DNA of 64,000 nt from Brachionus plicatilis. Its lineage: Eukaryota > Rotifera > Eurotatoria > Ploima > Brachionidae. The notes beneath the pieces were generated by a model, which ran no database searches, had not been told where the DNA came from, and was given only the letters and a program-made list of their open reading frames with translations. This document shows, in pieces, positions 31,385 to 42,812 of the stretch (positions are counted from its first letter, which is position 1; every line of letters begins with the position of its first letter). The position numbers were made by a program, and so were the translations under genes. The stretch is taken from contig QEOQ01000515.1 in the NCBI GenBank assembly GCA_010279815.1, forward strand, positions 417,860 to 481,859. Direction: 5' to 3'.

Positions 31385-31707
31385 ATGAATTTTGAACTAG
31401 AGGCAGTTTTAGTGATTATTTCTTCACTATTATTAATAATGGTCATATTTATTATTTTATTTACAATTTATATATATATATATCAATTAGTTTGACTATT
31501 GTTAGAGTTTTATTTTAAAGAAAGAAAAAATCTAGGACAGGTGGTAAACAAAAACAATTTGTATCATATTCAAATTGTAGCAGTAAAAATTCATCGAAAA
31601 AATCTGGTTCAAGTAGCAGTGACAATGGTGGATCAAGTAGTAGCGAAGCTGATGAATCTAGCAGTACTGATCGTAATAATAGTGATAACGATGCAGAAAA
31701 TGAATAA
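31385..31707 (+). CDS. Putative small single-pass membrane protein, tentative two-exon model
   Basis: Exon 1 (31385-31489) encodes MNFELEAVLVIISSLLLIMV and continues hydrophobic to YIYQL, one transmembrane helix. Joining to exon 2 (31525-31707) in phase 0 gives KKSRTGGKQKQFVSYSNC and a Ser/Asp/Asn-rich tail (SSSSDNGGSSSSEADESSS) ending NDAENE and TAA; 95 residues in total. The intron would be only 35 nt (GTTTGA...AAAG), and a TA microsatellite lies just before it, so the junction is uncertain. Layout resembles the gene at 34011. Function unknown. Confidence 0.45.
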
Positions 31708-34010
31708 AATTTAAATGCTGAAAAACAAATAGTAAAATTTAATTTTAATTTTAATAAATAATATTTTATCAATTTGAAAAAAATTGATTTTTATTAAAAT
31801 ACAAAATTTGAATTTGAATTTTTATTGTCCATTAATCAAAAAATTATTAAAAGCTCAAATAATTTAAAAATAAATATTCGATTTCGTAGACATTTAAAAA
31901 TATTACTAATTTTTAAAGTGAATTATCATTTCAAAAAGTTGGAAAAAAAATCATAAATTATTTTTTCTTTCAATTTTCAAATAGAACCACTTTTACAAAA
32001 ATAAGAAATAATTATTCAAAAAATAAAGATTTTCACTATTTAAAAATATTCAAATAATTTATTATTCATTTCTTTTTTCTTTATTTTTTTCAAGCAAATT
32101 CTCCTTTTAATGAGGTTAATTAAATAACTGAAATTTAAAAGATAGATTGAAATTTCAAACCATTCTTGAATTAATTAGTTTAGGAAAATATGATTTTTGT
32201 CATTCTAACAAATAAGTTTAATTAATTTTTTATTTAACCCATATTTTATCATGTATGAAAAAAAAAGAATTCTTATCTTTCTGAAATAAATCTAAAATGT
32301 TCTTTGAATTTAAAGACAACAATCTGACCTTTACAGTCATCATGAAAATCTCATTTTAGACTAATCGTAAACATTAAAAAAATAAAGCAGATTTTTATAA
32401 GATCTTTTTTTTATTAAAACCATAACATTTAAAAAAAAAAAAGAATAATATTTATTAAAAATCTTTCGATAGAAACATCAGAATTCAATAACAAAAATCA
32501 AGTGCTTTAAACCGTATAAAATATGTTTTTCTTAAACTAACAACCAAAAGAGTGTTTTTTTTAAATAAATTAAATTATTGTGGTCCTTTTAGTTTGTAAA
32601 AAGCTTTTTATTGAAAAAAAAAAGAGTTTATTTTTATTCCATTTTTGAACTTGTTTTTGAATTAAACAAAGCTCTAGAGAAAATTATTCATTGTTTGAAA
32701 ATATTTTAGTGCCTGGTGTCAACACTTTGCTCTCGGACAACTAGCTCTAAAAGCAAAACATTAATTAATTACAACTTTTTTAATTTAATAACTGCTGAAA
32801 ACTGTCAAAATGTCTTCTAAATATATTTGCTTTGAAAACAAGATTTAATAGGAAAAAAATTCAATTTTTCTTCGCCAAATTTGACTAAAAGAATCCTTGC
32901 AATCGAAATTAGACTTGTTCTTCTATCGATTTATTTTTAAATAAAGCATAGTTAATAATTGATAATATAAATTCAAATATCACTAATTAAAATATTTTAT
33001 TATTTCTTAATCCAGCATTGCCGGCACATTTAGCCAGATTAGTTCAGTTTTACTTGAAGCTTAGTTTCGTTGTGTCACACTGCTGGGACTGCGGGTAAAC
33101 TCAATTTTGACGTTTCCTTACTTTTTAAATTCTTTTTTTTTCTATTAAATTTACATAATTCTTGCTGATTGACGTTTAGATATTTGTTGGTTTATATAAA
33201 AATAAGTTTACCTTAAATCTTAATAATTATCTACTTGAGCGAAAAATTTTAATGGATTTGAAAACAAGTTGTGCCCCAAGCACTGGGGTTGTGTCTAAGC
33301 CACTAATTAAGAATTTCTGCGCTCAAATGGACACTGACAATGCCCGGTCGATTCTTAGAAACCAGACCAATTTAGGAATTAAAAATACATTTTTTTTTTA
33401 TACTTAATTTAAAAATAAATCATTAGAAATTATAAACAAATTATATTATTCAATTTGCTTTCAAGGCCTACTAAGAGTTAATGAATGCGGATTCGCCATG
33501 AAATATAGACAAATTTGATTGATTTGTTTATTCCGATCTATTTATTATTTTAGCTTTATATCTTCATGTATTTTAATCTTGACACTTGAGTCTCACATTT
33601 GTTCATAGATTGCATAAGCCTTCAAATATCTGAAACGATGTAAAATCTACTATTCATCAAAAAATGAATAATGCCCATCATTAGGTTTCAAAAATTTGTT
33701 TGAAATTGTATTCATAGAAAAAATTCTAGTGGCATCATTTGGTCTGGCATTGGAATGTTGGTCGATGCTCAAATTACCTCCACACGTGACCTTTTAGAAG
33801 CAATAAATTTTTTTTTTTTAATTTCATTACTAAGTATTATGTAATTTTTATTTTTATTCAAAGATCTTAAACATGTTGGTTTAGAAAAAAAAGTAAAAAA
33901 CCTTGTTGCTTTTATTTGAGTTTTTTTTTTGTTCATTTAGTTGCCATAATTTATAAAAACGAAATATCATCAAAAAGGTAATCGAAAAAGAATATTTTAG
34001 TAAAATTAGC
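31708..34010. other. Intergenic, AT-rich, with two less AT-rich islands
   Basis: Mostly low-complexity A/T. Islands near 33014-33110 (GCCGGCACATTTAGCC..., GCTGGGACTGCGGG) and 33265-33370 (a CCCCAAGCACTGGGG hairpin) stand out and could be promoter, 5' UTR or non-coding RNA for the gene at 34011. No ORF or known RNA motif is recognisable. Confidence 0.35.
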
Positions 34011-37000
34011 ATGGATTTAGTGCTCAATGGGTTCACGTTGATAATTGCTTTAGTAATAGCGATAATAGCCATTTTGTTCATTTTGCTCGCCGTGTTTTAT
34101 TGCCTTAGGTATTTGAATTAAATTTAGTTAAAAAAAAATTAAATAAAAGATGATTTTAATTTAGAAAAAAAAATCCAAATGAGTACAAACGAGCACCAAT
34201 TGTCAAATCAACAAGCTCTACTGAATTCAAACAGGAACAGTCTAACATAATCAATGTAAGTCTGGAAAAAAATTTTTTTCACCTTTTTTTATAAACAAAA
34301 TTAAATATTTTTCTTTCATTAAAAAATAAGATAAATTTAATTTTTATCTTAATATAAATTTAATTTAATTTGAATTTTATTTTTTATATTTTAATTTTTT
34401 TTGAAAATATTTTTTAACCTATTCTTCAGAGACTTTTTTCATGACTTTTAATTAATTAAATCAAAGATTTTTTTTTTAATTTCAAAGAACTTGATGCATA
34501 ATTTTACAAGCATTAAATATTTTTTTTATTTTCCCATGGTATTCAATCCAAATGATGCTCCACAGTATATTCAAGATAAAACGAAACAGCTCAACTGATA
34601 TTTACCTTTTAGATTTTATATAAGATTTTAATTAAGATTATAGTTTGTTCTCTAGTCATTATAAAAATACTATTTTAGACTAATCTCTTTGAATTTTAAA
34701 CTGGAATAATTTATCAATTAAATAATCCATAAATCTTGAAATTGTTTTTTAATCAACAAATAATTAAGATGCATTCTGCTTGTTTATTTTTTAGGAAATT
34801 CTTTTGCTTTAATTAGATCCATAATCTTTGTTTCAGATTTAAATCATAAATTACTTCTACTGAATTTAAATTAAGTATGTATATTTAGCATGATTTAGCA
34901 AGAGACTAATTCGCATTAAAAATTTATTTGGATCTAATTAAGATGGTTTAAATTAATATTTAAATTTTAATAGAATAAGGGCAATTTTTAATCTTTTAGT
35001 TGATTATAAACTTTTGATAATTTTAATTAAAATTTTGCATTGTTGAGGACTAAAAAGAAAGTTTTTTGGCTTTAAAAAAATTTAAAAAAATTAATTTCTA
35101 TTAGCAAAAATGTAAAAAAATCAAATTTTATTAAAAAAAAAATTAAAGTTTTGTTTGTTACAAGCCCAAGTGATAACTTGAATTAAATTTTTAATCTGTT
35201 TCCCCGCTGACCATAAATTCATCTTTCCCCATAGAACGGCAACATTCACTTTCTTAAAAAAATTAATTGATTTTAAAAATATTTCCTTTAAAAAAGTCTA
35301 AGTCAGGCTTTGACTTTTAAGACTTGAGTTTCAATCCAATTCTGAACAAAAAATATTTTCTAAAAATCTAAAATAATTATAATAGGATCTATAATATTAG
35401 AAAAAAATCAAAAAAAAATTCAAAAAAATTGCATGTAAAAATGGTTTTAAAAGAAACAGCACAATAATTTTGCAGAATTTTTAAAACGCTTTTAATATTT
35501 TTACAATAATATGTAATTAAAAAACTAAAATAATGAATTAGGAAATAAATAAAAACATTTCATTTTTTTTTTATGATTAATTATTATTATTATTATTTAT
35601 CTTTCTTGTTTTGTTTATCAAATTAACACTTTTAATAAAGAATAAATGCGGAAGACCAGCCCGATCAAAAAATACAAAAAAATAAATTAAGTTTATTATT
35701 TTATTTTTTGTCCTTAAAAATATATTTTGTTTTTATTTTTAGTTTTTTTTTTTCTACTAAGATAATTAACGTTATATTTTTCTTAAAAAAAATTAATAAA
35801 CAAATATTTTTCTTCTAAATTCAATATTTTATTTTTTTTTGCAAGAAATAAACACAGGTAATAATTATATCTTAATTTTTGGCTAATAATTTTTCTGTCA
35901 CCAAAAATCATCATTTTTCTAAAATTTCCCTTTGCATTCTATAGAAATTTTTATTAAAAATAAAAAATTAAAAATACTCTTGTGATATTAAACTACTTTT
36001 TTAGTCTAAAAATACTTAAGTAAAATTAAAATGATTTTTTATAAAAATGCTCTTTGATAAAAAAAATAAGACAAATAGAATAAAAAATTTTCTATCCATT
36101 TTTTACACGGCCTCATCATTTTTTTAAAAATATTTTTTTATTCAAGAAGTAATTTTGTTTAATAAAAGTATTTTTAGAAAATTGATATTTTTTGGTGAAA
36201 AAAAAGTAAAATTAGCGCTAAAGAAATTTAAGCCTTAATTTTTTACATTTTTAAAAATTAATCTTTATTTTTCAAATCAGAAAAAAATATAATTCTGAAG
36301 GAAAATTGACAAGTTTTAATATAAAAAAAATCATTAAGATTGATGAAGTCTGACGGATTATGACCAGGTTTATGGTAATCTATAAAAATTCTAGTTTATA
36401 AATTTTTCTCTTTTTTATTTTCTAAAGCTAAAAAATAAGTATCTAGATAAAGTTATATGAGCTCAACCATTTTGTGCTTTGCACTGTAAAATACAGTCCC
36501 AGGTCTCGTTCTCATTAATATCTCATAATAGATCTAACTGAGATACAATGAAGATTACATGTAAAAAAATTGAGATTCAGCTCAGATCTAACTGGTATGA
36601 AGATTCGCATGAGAATCTCAAAAGATTCTTTTCTCATTAATTTTCTAATTTGGATCTAAAAATGTACAAAAACTTCTAATATTGAATAGTTATTAGGTTT
36701 TGTAATAGATAAGGTCCTAATTTGATATGTAATGATAAAATATTTTTGAAAATTTTTATATTTAAATCTAATTCCACAGATATTTTATTCAAAATAAAAT
36801 TGCCTTAGTGGCAATAATTACAGTTAAACAAGTGAATAAATAATAAGTAAAACTTTCATTAGAAGTAAACAAATTTAGTAGATTTAAAAAAAAATAAAAA
36901 ATTTTCCGAATAACACAATCATTAATTTATTTTTGAAATAAAAATTTTTAAATTAAAATAAAAAAAATGTGTAATTTCTTAAATTCAAAAATAAAATTTG

Positions 37001-37624
37001 AATATTAAATTTTCTCATTTCGATCTCTCCATTTTTCAAAGTGAGAAAAAGATGAGATTTTTTGGAGAAATTCTCAAAATTTCCATTTTATAAAAATGAA
37101 CAAAATAATTTTCTAATTTTGATCACATTGAGATCTTATCTTTTGAGAAAAAGGTGAGGATAATTGGAAAATTAATCACATTTTCTAAGTTAGATCTCAA
37201 ATGTGAATGAGACCCAGGGTATAAATTTTAATCATATGTTAAAATATAAACATGAATTTTAATCTATTTGATTTAAAGAATAAATCAAAGATTTTTTTTA
37301 CAAAAAAGGGTACATTTTAAATTTTGTAAAAAAAAAAAAAAGTTAAAATTTTTTTTTATTTTAATTTCAATTTTTCAAAAAAAACGAATTATTTAATGTC
37401 TAATTTTAAACAAAATTTCAAAAATTTTTTAAATGTCTGAATTCTAAAAATTTCTTTTTTAGATCGAGGAATTGAATCAATTCGGAGGTTTGGACAATAC
37501 ATTCGAAGAGAACATAGGTTTTTTAGGCTTAAGCCTGAGCGAAATTCCTTTCATAGACGAGTCCAGATCGACCAGCATAATTGATTTATCGTGGAACCCG
37601 TACAAAAAACTGACAAACAAATGA
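34011..37624 (+). CDS. Small single-pass membrane protein, 116 residues, three exons
   Basis: Exons 34011-34108, 34165-34255 and 37463-37624 join in phase (2, then 0) with GT-AG borders (AG|GTATTT, AAT|GTAAGT). The protein starts MDLVLNGF, then a transmembrane helix (TLIIALVIAIIAILFILLAV), FYCLRRKKNPNEYKR as a positive-inside stop-transfer, and a polar tail with FGGLDNTFEENIGFLGLS, SEIPFIDESRS and SWNPYKKLTNK, stop TGA. The coding third exon is GC-richer than its surroundings. I predict short lumenal N-terminus and cytoplasmic tail. I do not recognise the family. The 3.2-kb second intron shows no clear element. Confidence 0.75.
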
Positions 37625-37975
37625 GCTGACTACTAACAAAACAGAAAAGATTCCGTTTGTTTAATCTTGTCATTCAAAATTCAACGAATGACCAGATCAG
37701 GGTTCTTTCACTCTAATTCTAATGTGTGTTTTTACCCATTTATTTATTTACATTTTTACTAGCTGGTCTATTTTGTAAATTTTTTTTCTAATTTTAAAAA
37801 TAAATTTTATGCCACAAGAATTTTTTAATTAAATTTCAAGGTCCCTGACATTTGTTGACAATAATTACCATTAAACACATGCAATATTTGATGATTTGAA
37901 AATATAAAAAAGAAAAATAAAAAAAAAATAAACCAAAAGTCATGATCTAAAATTTTTATTTTTTATACACATGTT

Positions 37976-38160
37976 TTAATTTTGATCTAGGTCTGGCAAT
38001 TTTTCAAATACCATTTCATGGCTATTATCATTTGATTCAATGTCAATATATCCTGACCAGTTTTCATTAAATTCAACTTCAAAAGGAGGAAGGTTACCAT
38101 CTTGTTCAATAACAAAAACATCTTGAAAGCATTTATTAAGAAGATTTGATATCTCTTTTT
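37976..38160 (-). pseudogene. LINE reverse-transcriptase N-terminal fragment
   Basis: One minus-strand frame reads EISNLLNKCFQDVFVIEQDG, NLPPFEVEFNENW and ends DLDQN-stop. ANxLNxYFxSVFxxED..LPxF is the segment just before the RT core in Jockey/CR1-type LINEs. Upstream the frame is closed by a stop, and no RT core follows, so it is a fragment. A small host gene cannot be excluded. Confidence 0.45.
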
Positions 38161-38741
38161 AAAAATTTCAATTTTTAATAATTTTTGAGAAAAAAAGTAA
38201 GCAACTTTTGGATTATATAATTTATTTAATGAAATTTGTAAAACGTGTGATGAAATTTTGTGATCAAATTTAATGTAAACATTTTAATTGAATTATTTTT
38301 TAAATATTTTCTTTTTTAGTTCGTAAAAATTACAATAGAAAAATTTGACTTAAAAAAATAGATTTATTCAACTAATTATTTGCTTGATGCAAAAAACCAC
38401 AAATCATTATCTCTTTTTTTAACTTAGTTATTTATTGTTTAACCTTTTCCCATTATTTTCGCATCACCCGTTATGTTATTTAATTATGTGAAATTTTACT
38501 CTTTTGGATGATAAAAAAGAAAAAGTATAAATTTAAATTTTGAAAAGCATCGAAAATAATGCAGGATGGAATAAAGTGCAGGAGTTAAATCTAAATTTCC
38601 GAATCTACAAAGTAAAAAAACTAAAAATATTAAAATATCAAATTTATAAAAAAATTTAAAAAGTTTTTATAAGAATTAGATTTTAATCATATTCAATCTT
38701 ACGAATAAAAAAATGAGATCAAACTTTTGTTCTTCTATAAG

Positions 38742-39081
38742 ATATTGATTGATTAACAGAAGAAAAATAATTAAGCGTAATTATTCAAAAAGATTTTTTT
38801 TTTGAATATTTATTTAATATTCACGAAATTCACACAAACCCAACCTAAATTTTATTTATTTACACAAAATTTTTTTTTTATTTTTTTTATCAATGATTTA
38901 ATTTTGTAAAAAGCTCCCAAGCATGAGGGTTTAAACGAAGGCTATTGCCATTCGAACGAACCCTGGGTTTTCCCAAAACTATTTAAAAAAAAAAAAAAAA
39001 AATATTGATTGATTAACAGAAGAAAAATCATTAAGCCTAATTATTCAAAAAGGTTTTTTTTTTTGAATATTTATTTAATAA
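38742..39081. mobile_element. Poly-A retroposon flanked by about 80-bp direct repeats
   Basis: ATATTGATTGATTAACAGAA and the following 60 bp occur at 38742-38820 and again at 39002-39081 with few differences. Between them are 181 bp ending in about 18 A residues. The insert includes AAGCTCCCAAGCATGAGGG, GCCATTCGAACGAACCC and TGGGTTTTCCC, less AT-rich than the context. The A-tail suggests target-primed insertion; the repeats are long for a TSD. Confidence 0.55.
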
Positions 39082-39363
39082 TCAAAAGCCAAAAGGATTT
39101 TTAAAACCATTTCTCTTACTTATTTTGGATATTTTTTATGCATGAAATTAAAAATAATTTGTTACATAAATTAATTAATTTTAATATTTATTTGATTTTT
39201 GCTTTGAAAAAAATAATAAAAATATTAAATTTATTGAAGAAAACAGATGTTTGAATAATTTTATAAACCTTTTTAAACATTTTGAGACTTGCTGTTAACT
39301 TATTTCAGCTTTGTACTGTACAATTTGGAAAAATATTTATTTTAATTTTTTTTTATTTCAAGC

Positions 39364-39414
39364 TTAATCAACAGGTTAGAGCCCTTGTTATTAAAGATCA
39401 ATTAACACTTCTTT
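39364..39414 (+). repeat. Dispersed 50-bp repeat, copy 1
   Basis: TTAATCAACAGGTTAGAGCCC followed by GATCAATTAACACTTCTTTT in this copy. Two other copies (61003, 62178) share the AACAGGYTAGWGCC core and the GAYYRATTAAYACTTC end. Confidence 0.5.
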
Positions 39415-39836
39415 TATTTGATTTTAAAATCTTTTACAAATTAAAAAAATCGATATTTTTAATAAAATAATAAATATTTAAAAAGCAAAACATTGAAATA
39501 TTTAAATTAAATTTTATCAATTTTTTTAAAAAATCTATAAATATCAAATTAATATTATTGAGTATTAAATGCTTGAATGATGCAAACTTCATCGTTGATT
39601 GTTTGATCACAAAGCTATTCATTAGTCTTGTATAAATAAATCTAAACGTTTTATCACCATTTGCTATTTTTGGTTCGATCAAGTTCTCACTATTACTTAA
39701 ATTATATTTTAAATTTCTTGAGTCATTTTTCTTGAATTTTAATCTAAAATTATTGAATGAATTTTATTAAAAAGAAAAAAAAACATTCTTTCCACTATTC
39801 TTTACTGCATATAAACCATACTTTTCCAAAAATTAC

Positions 39837-39890
39837 GTGCGGGGCTAATATTTAAATTTTTACTTTAAAATCTTAATGTTAGCCCCACAC
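39837..39890. repeat. Stem-loop with GTGCGGGGCTAA / TTAGCCCCACAC arms
   Basis: The 12-nt arms pair with one mismatch across a 30-nt AT loop. The G+C-rich stem stands out from its surroundings. It could be a minimal MITE or a structured RNA element. Confidence 0.55.
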
Positions 39891-40022
39891 TTAAGACTAG
39901 AAAATGTATTTTTAATAAAAAAAAATAATTTTTAATCATTTATTAATTAATTTTTTTTTCAATTTTTAACCCGGCATTTAAATTTGAATTTCAAAAATAA
40001 GTTAATGAATACAAAAAGACAT

Positions 40023-40056
40023 AAGTCAATCAGGCAGCATCGCAACCTGTTGACTT
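40023..40056 (+). repeat. Hairpin repeat, copy 1
   Basis: AAGTCAATCAGG and CCTGTTGACTT pair (one bulged T) around the loop CAGCATCGCAA. It lies about 0.75 kb upstream of the SMSr-type gene. A second copy is at 40434. Confidence 0.55.
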
Positions 40057-40433
40057 TCTAACACAAATTTGACTAAGCCATCAAGACTAAGTAAAAACAA
40101 AAATTTTAATCAACAAAATACAAATACATAAAATAAAAATTAAAATAGAAAAAAAAATCAAAAAAAATTAATGATAATAAAATTTAATAAATAAATTGAA
40201 TTTATCAAAAGTACTTATAAAATTGTTGATCATAAGATCTAAATTTAAATATAAAATTTTTTTAAGAAATTAACATTTACATTTTCGGAAAGATTTTTCA
40301 AAAAAAATTTATTTACGTTGTCACTCCATTTAATTTCATTTTAAAATAATGATATTTTAGATTCTTTTTTTATATTTTTGAAATATTTATTAAAAAAAAA
40401 TTAAAATTAATATTTATTTATTTAAGTAAGTAA

Positions 40434-40477
40434 AAGTTGACATAGGTCTATCAGGCAGCATGGCAACCTGTTAACTT
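40434..40477 (+). repeat. Hairpin repeat, copy 2
   Basis: ATCAGGCAGCATGGCAACCTG with outer arms AAGTTGACA / TGTTAACTT. It is in direct orientation relative to copy 1, 411 bp away; the loop differs by one base (CAGCATGGCAA). The outer arms change but pairing is kept. Confidence 0.55.
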
Positions 40478-40780
40478 TCTAATTCAAATTAATAAATAAA
40501 AAATAATATGAAAAAACATCAAAAAATTATTTCTGTTCATCAACTTTAAATAATTTTAAACCTAAAAAAATTGAAATTAAATGCCACGAATAATTTCCAA
40601 AATCTACTTTTAATTCAAAATTTTTTAAAAATCACACGATTCCTCTTTTATTATTATTTTAAAAATTAAATTCATTCCCCTCTCCCTAAATCTCATTATA
40701 ATTTATGATAAATAAATAATTTTAAAAAATCTCTCTTGTTTTTTTTTTATACTTAACAAATCGATTAGTATGTGTTAAGA

Positions 40781-42484
40781 ATGAAAATGGCAAAACTTGT
40801 CAAAGCTGAGTCACTTGTGATGCCCAGCGATATAAAATCGGTAAGAAAATGGTCTGTGGAAAGTACACTAAACTGGCTGAGCAGCATTGGCTACGAGGAC
40901 TGTAGCAGGTATTTTAAAGAGCACAAAATAAATGGTCGGGCTCTGCTAATGCTCAATGAGGACGACTTAAAAGAGGTCATTAGGCACAATGTTGGCCAGA
41001 GAAAAAATTTGTACCATATTGTTAAACAACTGCAAATTCAGTACAACAAAACCACAAGCAGTTTTTTCGAGTCGGATTCAGAAGCATCCGAAATTACGGG
41101 TGTTGACGAAGAGCAATTGAACTCGACGTCAGACAATGACTCTGTTAAGGTGTCCGGAGTAAGCCTAAAGAGTCTAGGTGAGGAAATAGATCCCAATTTG
41201 TGCCAAAACTGCTACAAAGTTTACCATCATTCATTTGAGGCCAGTGCCAACAATGGTCCTATTCGGAACCACCGCGGCGAAAAGCGCAAGACTTTGGTCA
41301 GTGTCATTTATCTTTTTTTGACTTGTCTATGGACCTCGTTCATGCTAACTGTGGTTCATGACAGAGTGCCAGATATGCAAAAGTATCCACCACTTCCAGA
41401 CATAATCTTGGACAATGTGCCGCTGATTCCATGGGCTTTTTTTGCCACTGAACTTATCGGCCTGGCTCTAGTCACCATGTTTCTGATACTTCTTGTTTTT
41501 CATAAATATAGAATGATTATATTTAGACGCATGTGCAGTCTAGGCGGAACCATTTTCATACTCAGATCGATCACAATGCTGATCACTTCTTTATCAGTAC
41601 CTGGCGTGCATATTCAATGTTCTTCACAGGTAACAATAAATTCAATAATTAAAAAAAATTTTCTTTTTTGGATGATAAAATTTTTTATTGAGCATAAAAT
41701 TTTTAATTTAAAAATTTTTATTTTGAAGATAAAATTTTCAATTTAAAATTTTGAATTTAGAAATTTTTATTTTGAGGATAAAATTTTTTATTTAAAATTT
41801 TTATTTTGAAGATAAAATTTTGCGATTTAAAATTTTTAATCTTGAGGAAAAAATTTTTTGTTTCTAAAATAAAATTTTTAATTTAATTAAGAGATATGGA
41901 AGTTTCATGAATAAGTTGAATGGTGCATGGAGTATTTTGTCAGGCGGAGGACTGTACGTGCAAGGGGTTCGCACATGTGGCGACTACATGTTCAGTGGCC
42001 ATACTGTCTGGTTGACTTTGTTGAACCATTTTATCACTGAATGTATGATAAATTTTTATTTTTTGGTGCAAAAAAAAAATTTTTTTTTCCAGATACACCA
42101 CGATCCATGTACTGGATCCACACTACTTCGTGGATAATGAACATGTTCGGTCTGTTTTTCATCCTGGGCGCCCACGAGCACTACTCAATTGATGTTTTCG
42201 TTGCTTTTTACATAACATCAAGACTGTTTTTGTACTACCACAGTCTGTCTAATAACATGGCGTTGTTCCAGAGCGATCACCAGCGAGTTAAGGTTTGGTT
42301 TCCGCTATTCTCCTATTTCGAGAGTAATATTAGATCAATGGTCCCGAATGAATACCAATGTCCCACTAATATTTTTAATAGAATGCATAAATCTGTAAAA
42401 TTTAGAATCAAGAAAATCTCTTTTTCAGCCTACTCGGCCAAAAATGTTCCCAATTCTAGCTCAAATGGAAAAAAAATCAAATAA
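40781..42484 (+). CDS. SAMD8-like: Sphingomyelin synthase-related protein with SAM domain (SMSr)
   Basis: Exons 40781-41629, 41892-42042 and 42093-42484 join in phase to give 463 residues. An in-frame TAG before 40781 supports this start. Residues about 21-88 form a SAM domain ([20 protein letters not shown]). Six membrane helices follow from about 171. Signature blocks match SAMD8: [42 protein letters not shown] and [20 protein letters not shown]. The catalytic triad of the family is visible as His320, His363 and Asp367. Known family members act in the ER as ceramide phosphoethanolamine synthases or ceramide sensors; activity here is inferred. It is convergent with the GT14 gene, 328 bp away. 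Confidence 0.95.
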
Positions 42485-42812
42485 TTTCTTATTTTTATTT
42501 AGCCAAGAAATACATATATTTTTAAATGCATTTATTAAATTTTTTAAAATAAATAATTGTTTTTATTATAAGAATAAAAAATTCAATTAAAAAAATTAAA
42601 TGTATGAAGATGTTTACAAAAAAGAAAAAATTAGTGTTTTCTATTATATTATGCCCATGAAATTATATTTTTGAATCATTTATTTAAAATTTTTTAATAA
42701 ATAATTTTTTGTTAACTAAAAAGTATCACTTAATAATCAGTGTGTTTAAAAAATTAAAAAGTATTTAGCCAGGAGTATGTTTTTTTGGCGGAAAAAATTT
42801 ATTTAAAAATAT

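Noticed and set aside
33881..34081. Minus-strand 66-codon frame
   Set aside because: Antisense of the transmembrane exon at 34011, which has the better splice and protein logic.
38900..38980. tRNA-derived SINE head in the A-tailed insert (ATTCGAAC resembles an inverted B box)
   Set aside because: The B-box-like word is on the strand opposite to the poly-A tail and no A box was found.
39282..39682. Overlapping 60-80-codon frames on both strands
   Set aside because: Low-complexity A/T frames overlapping a dispersed repeat; no domain or splice support.
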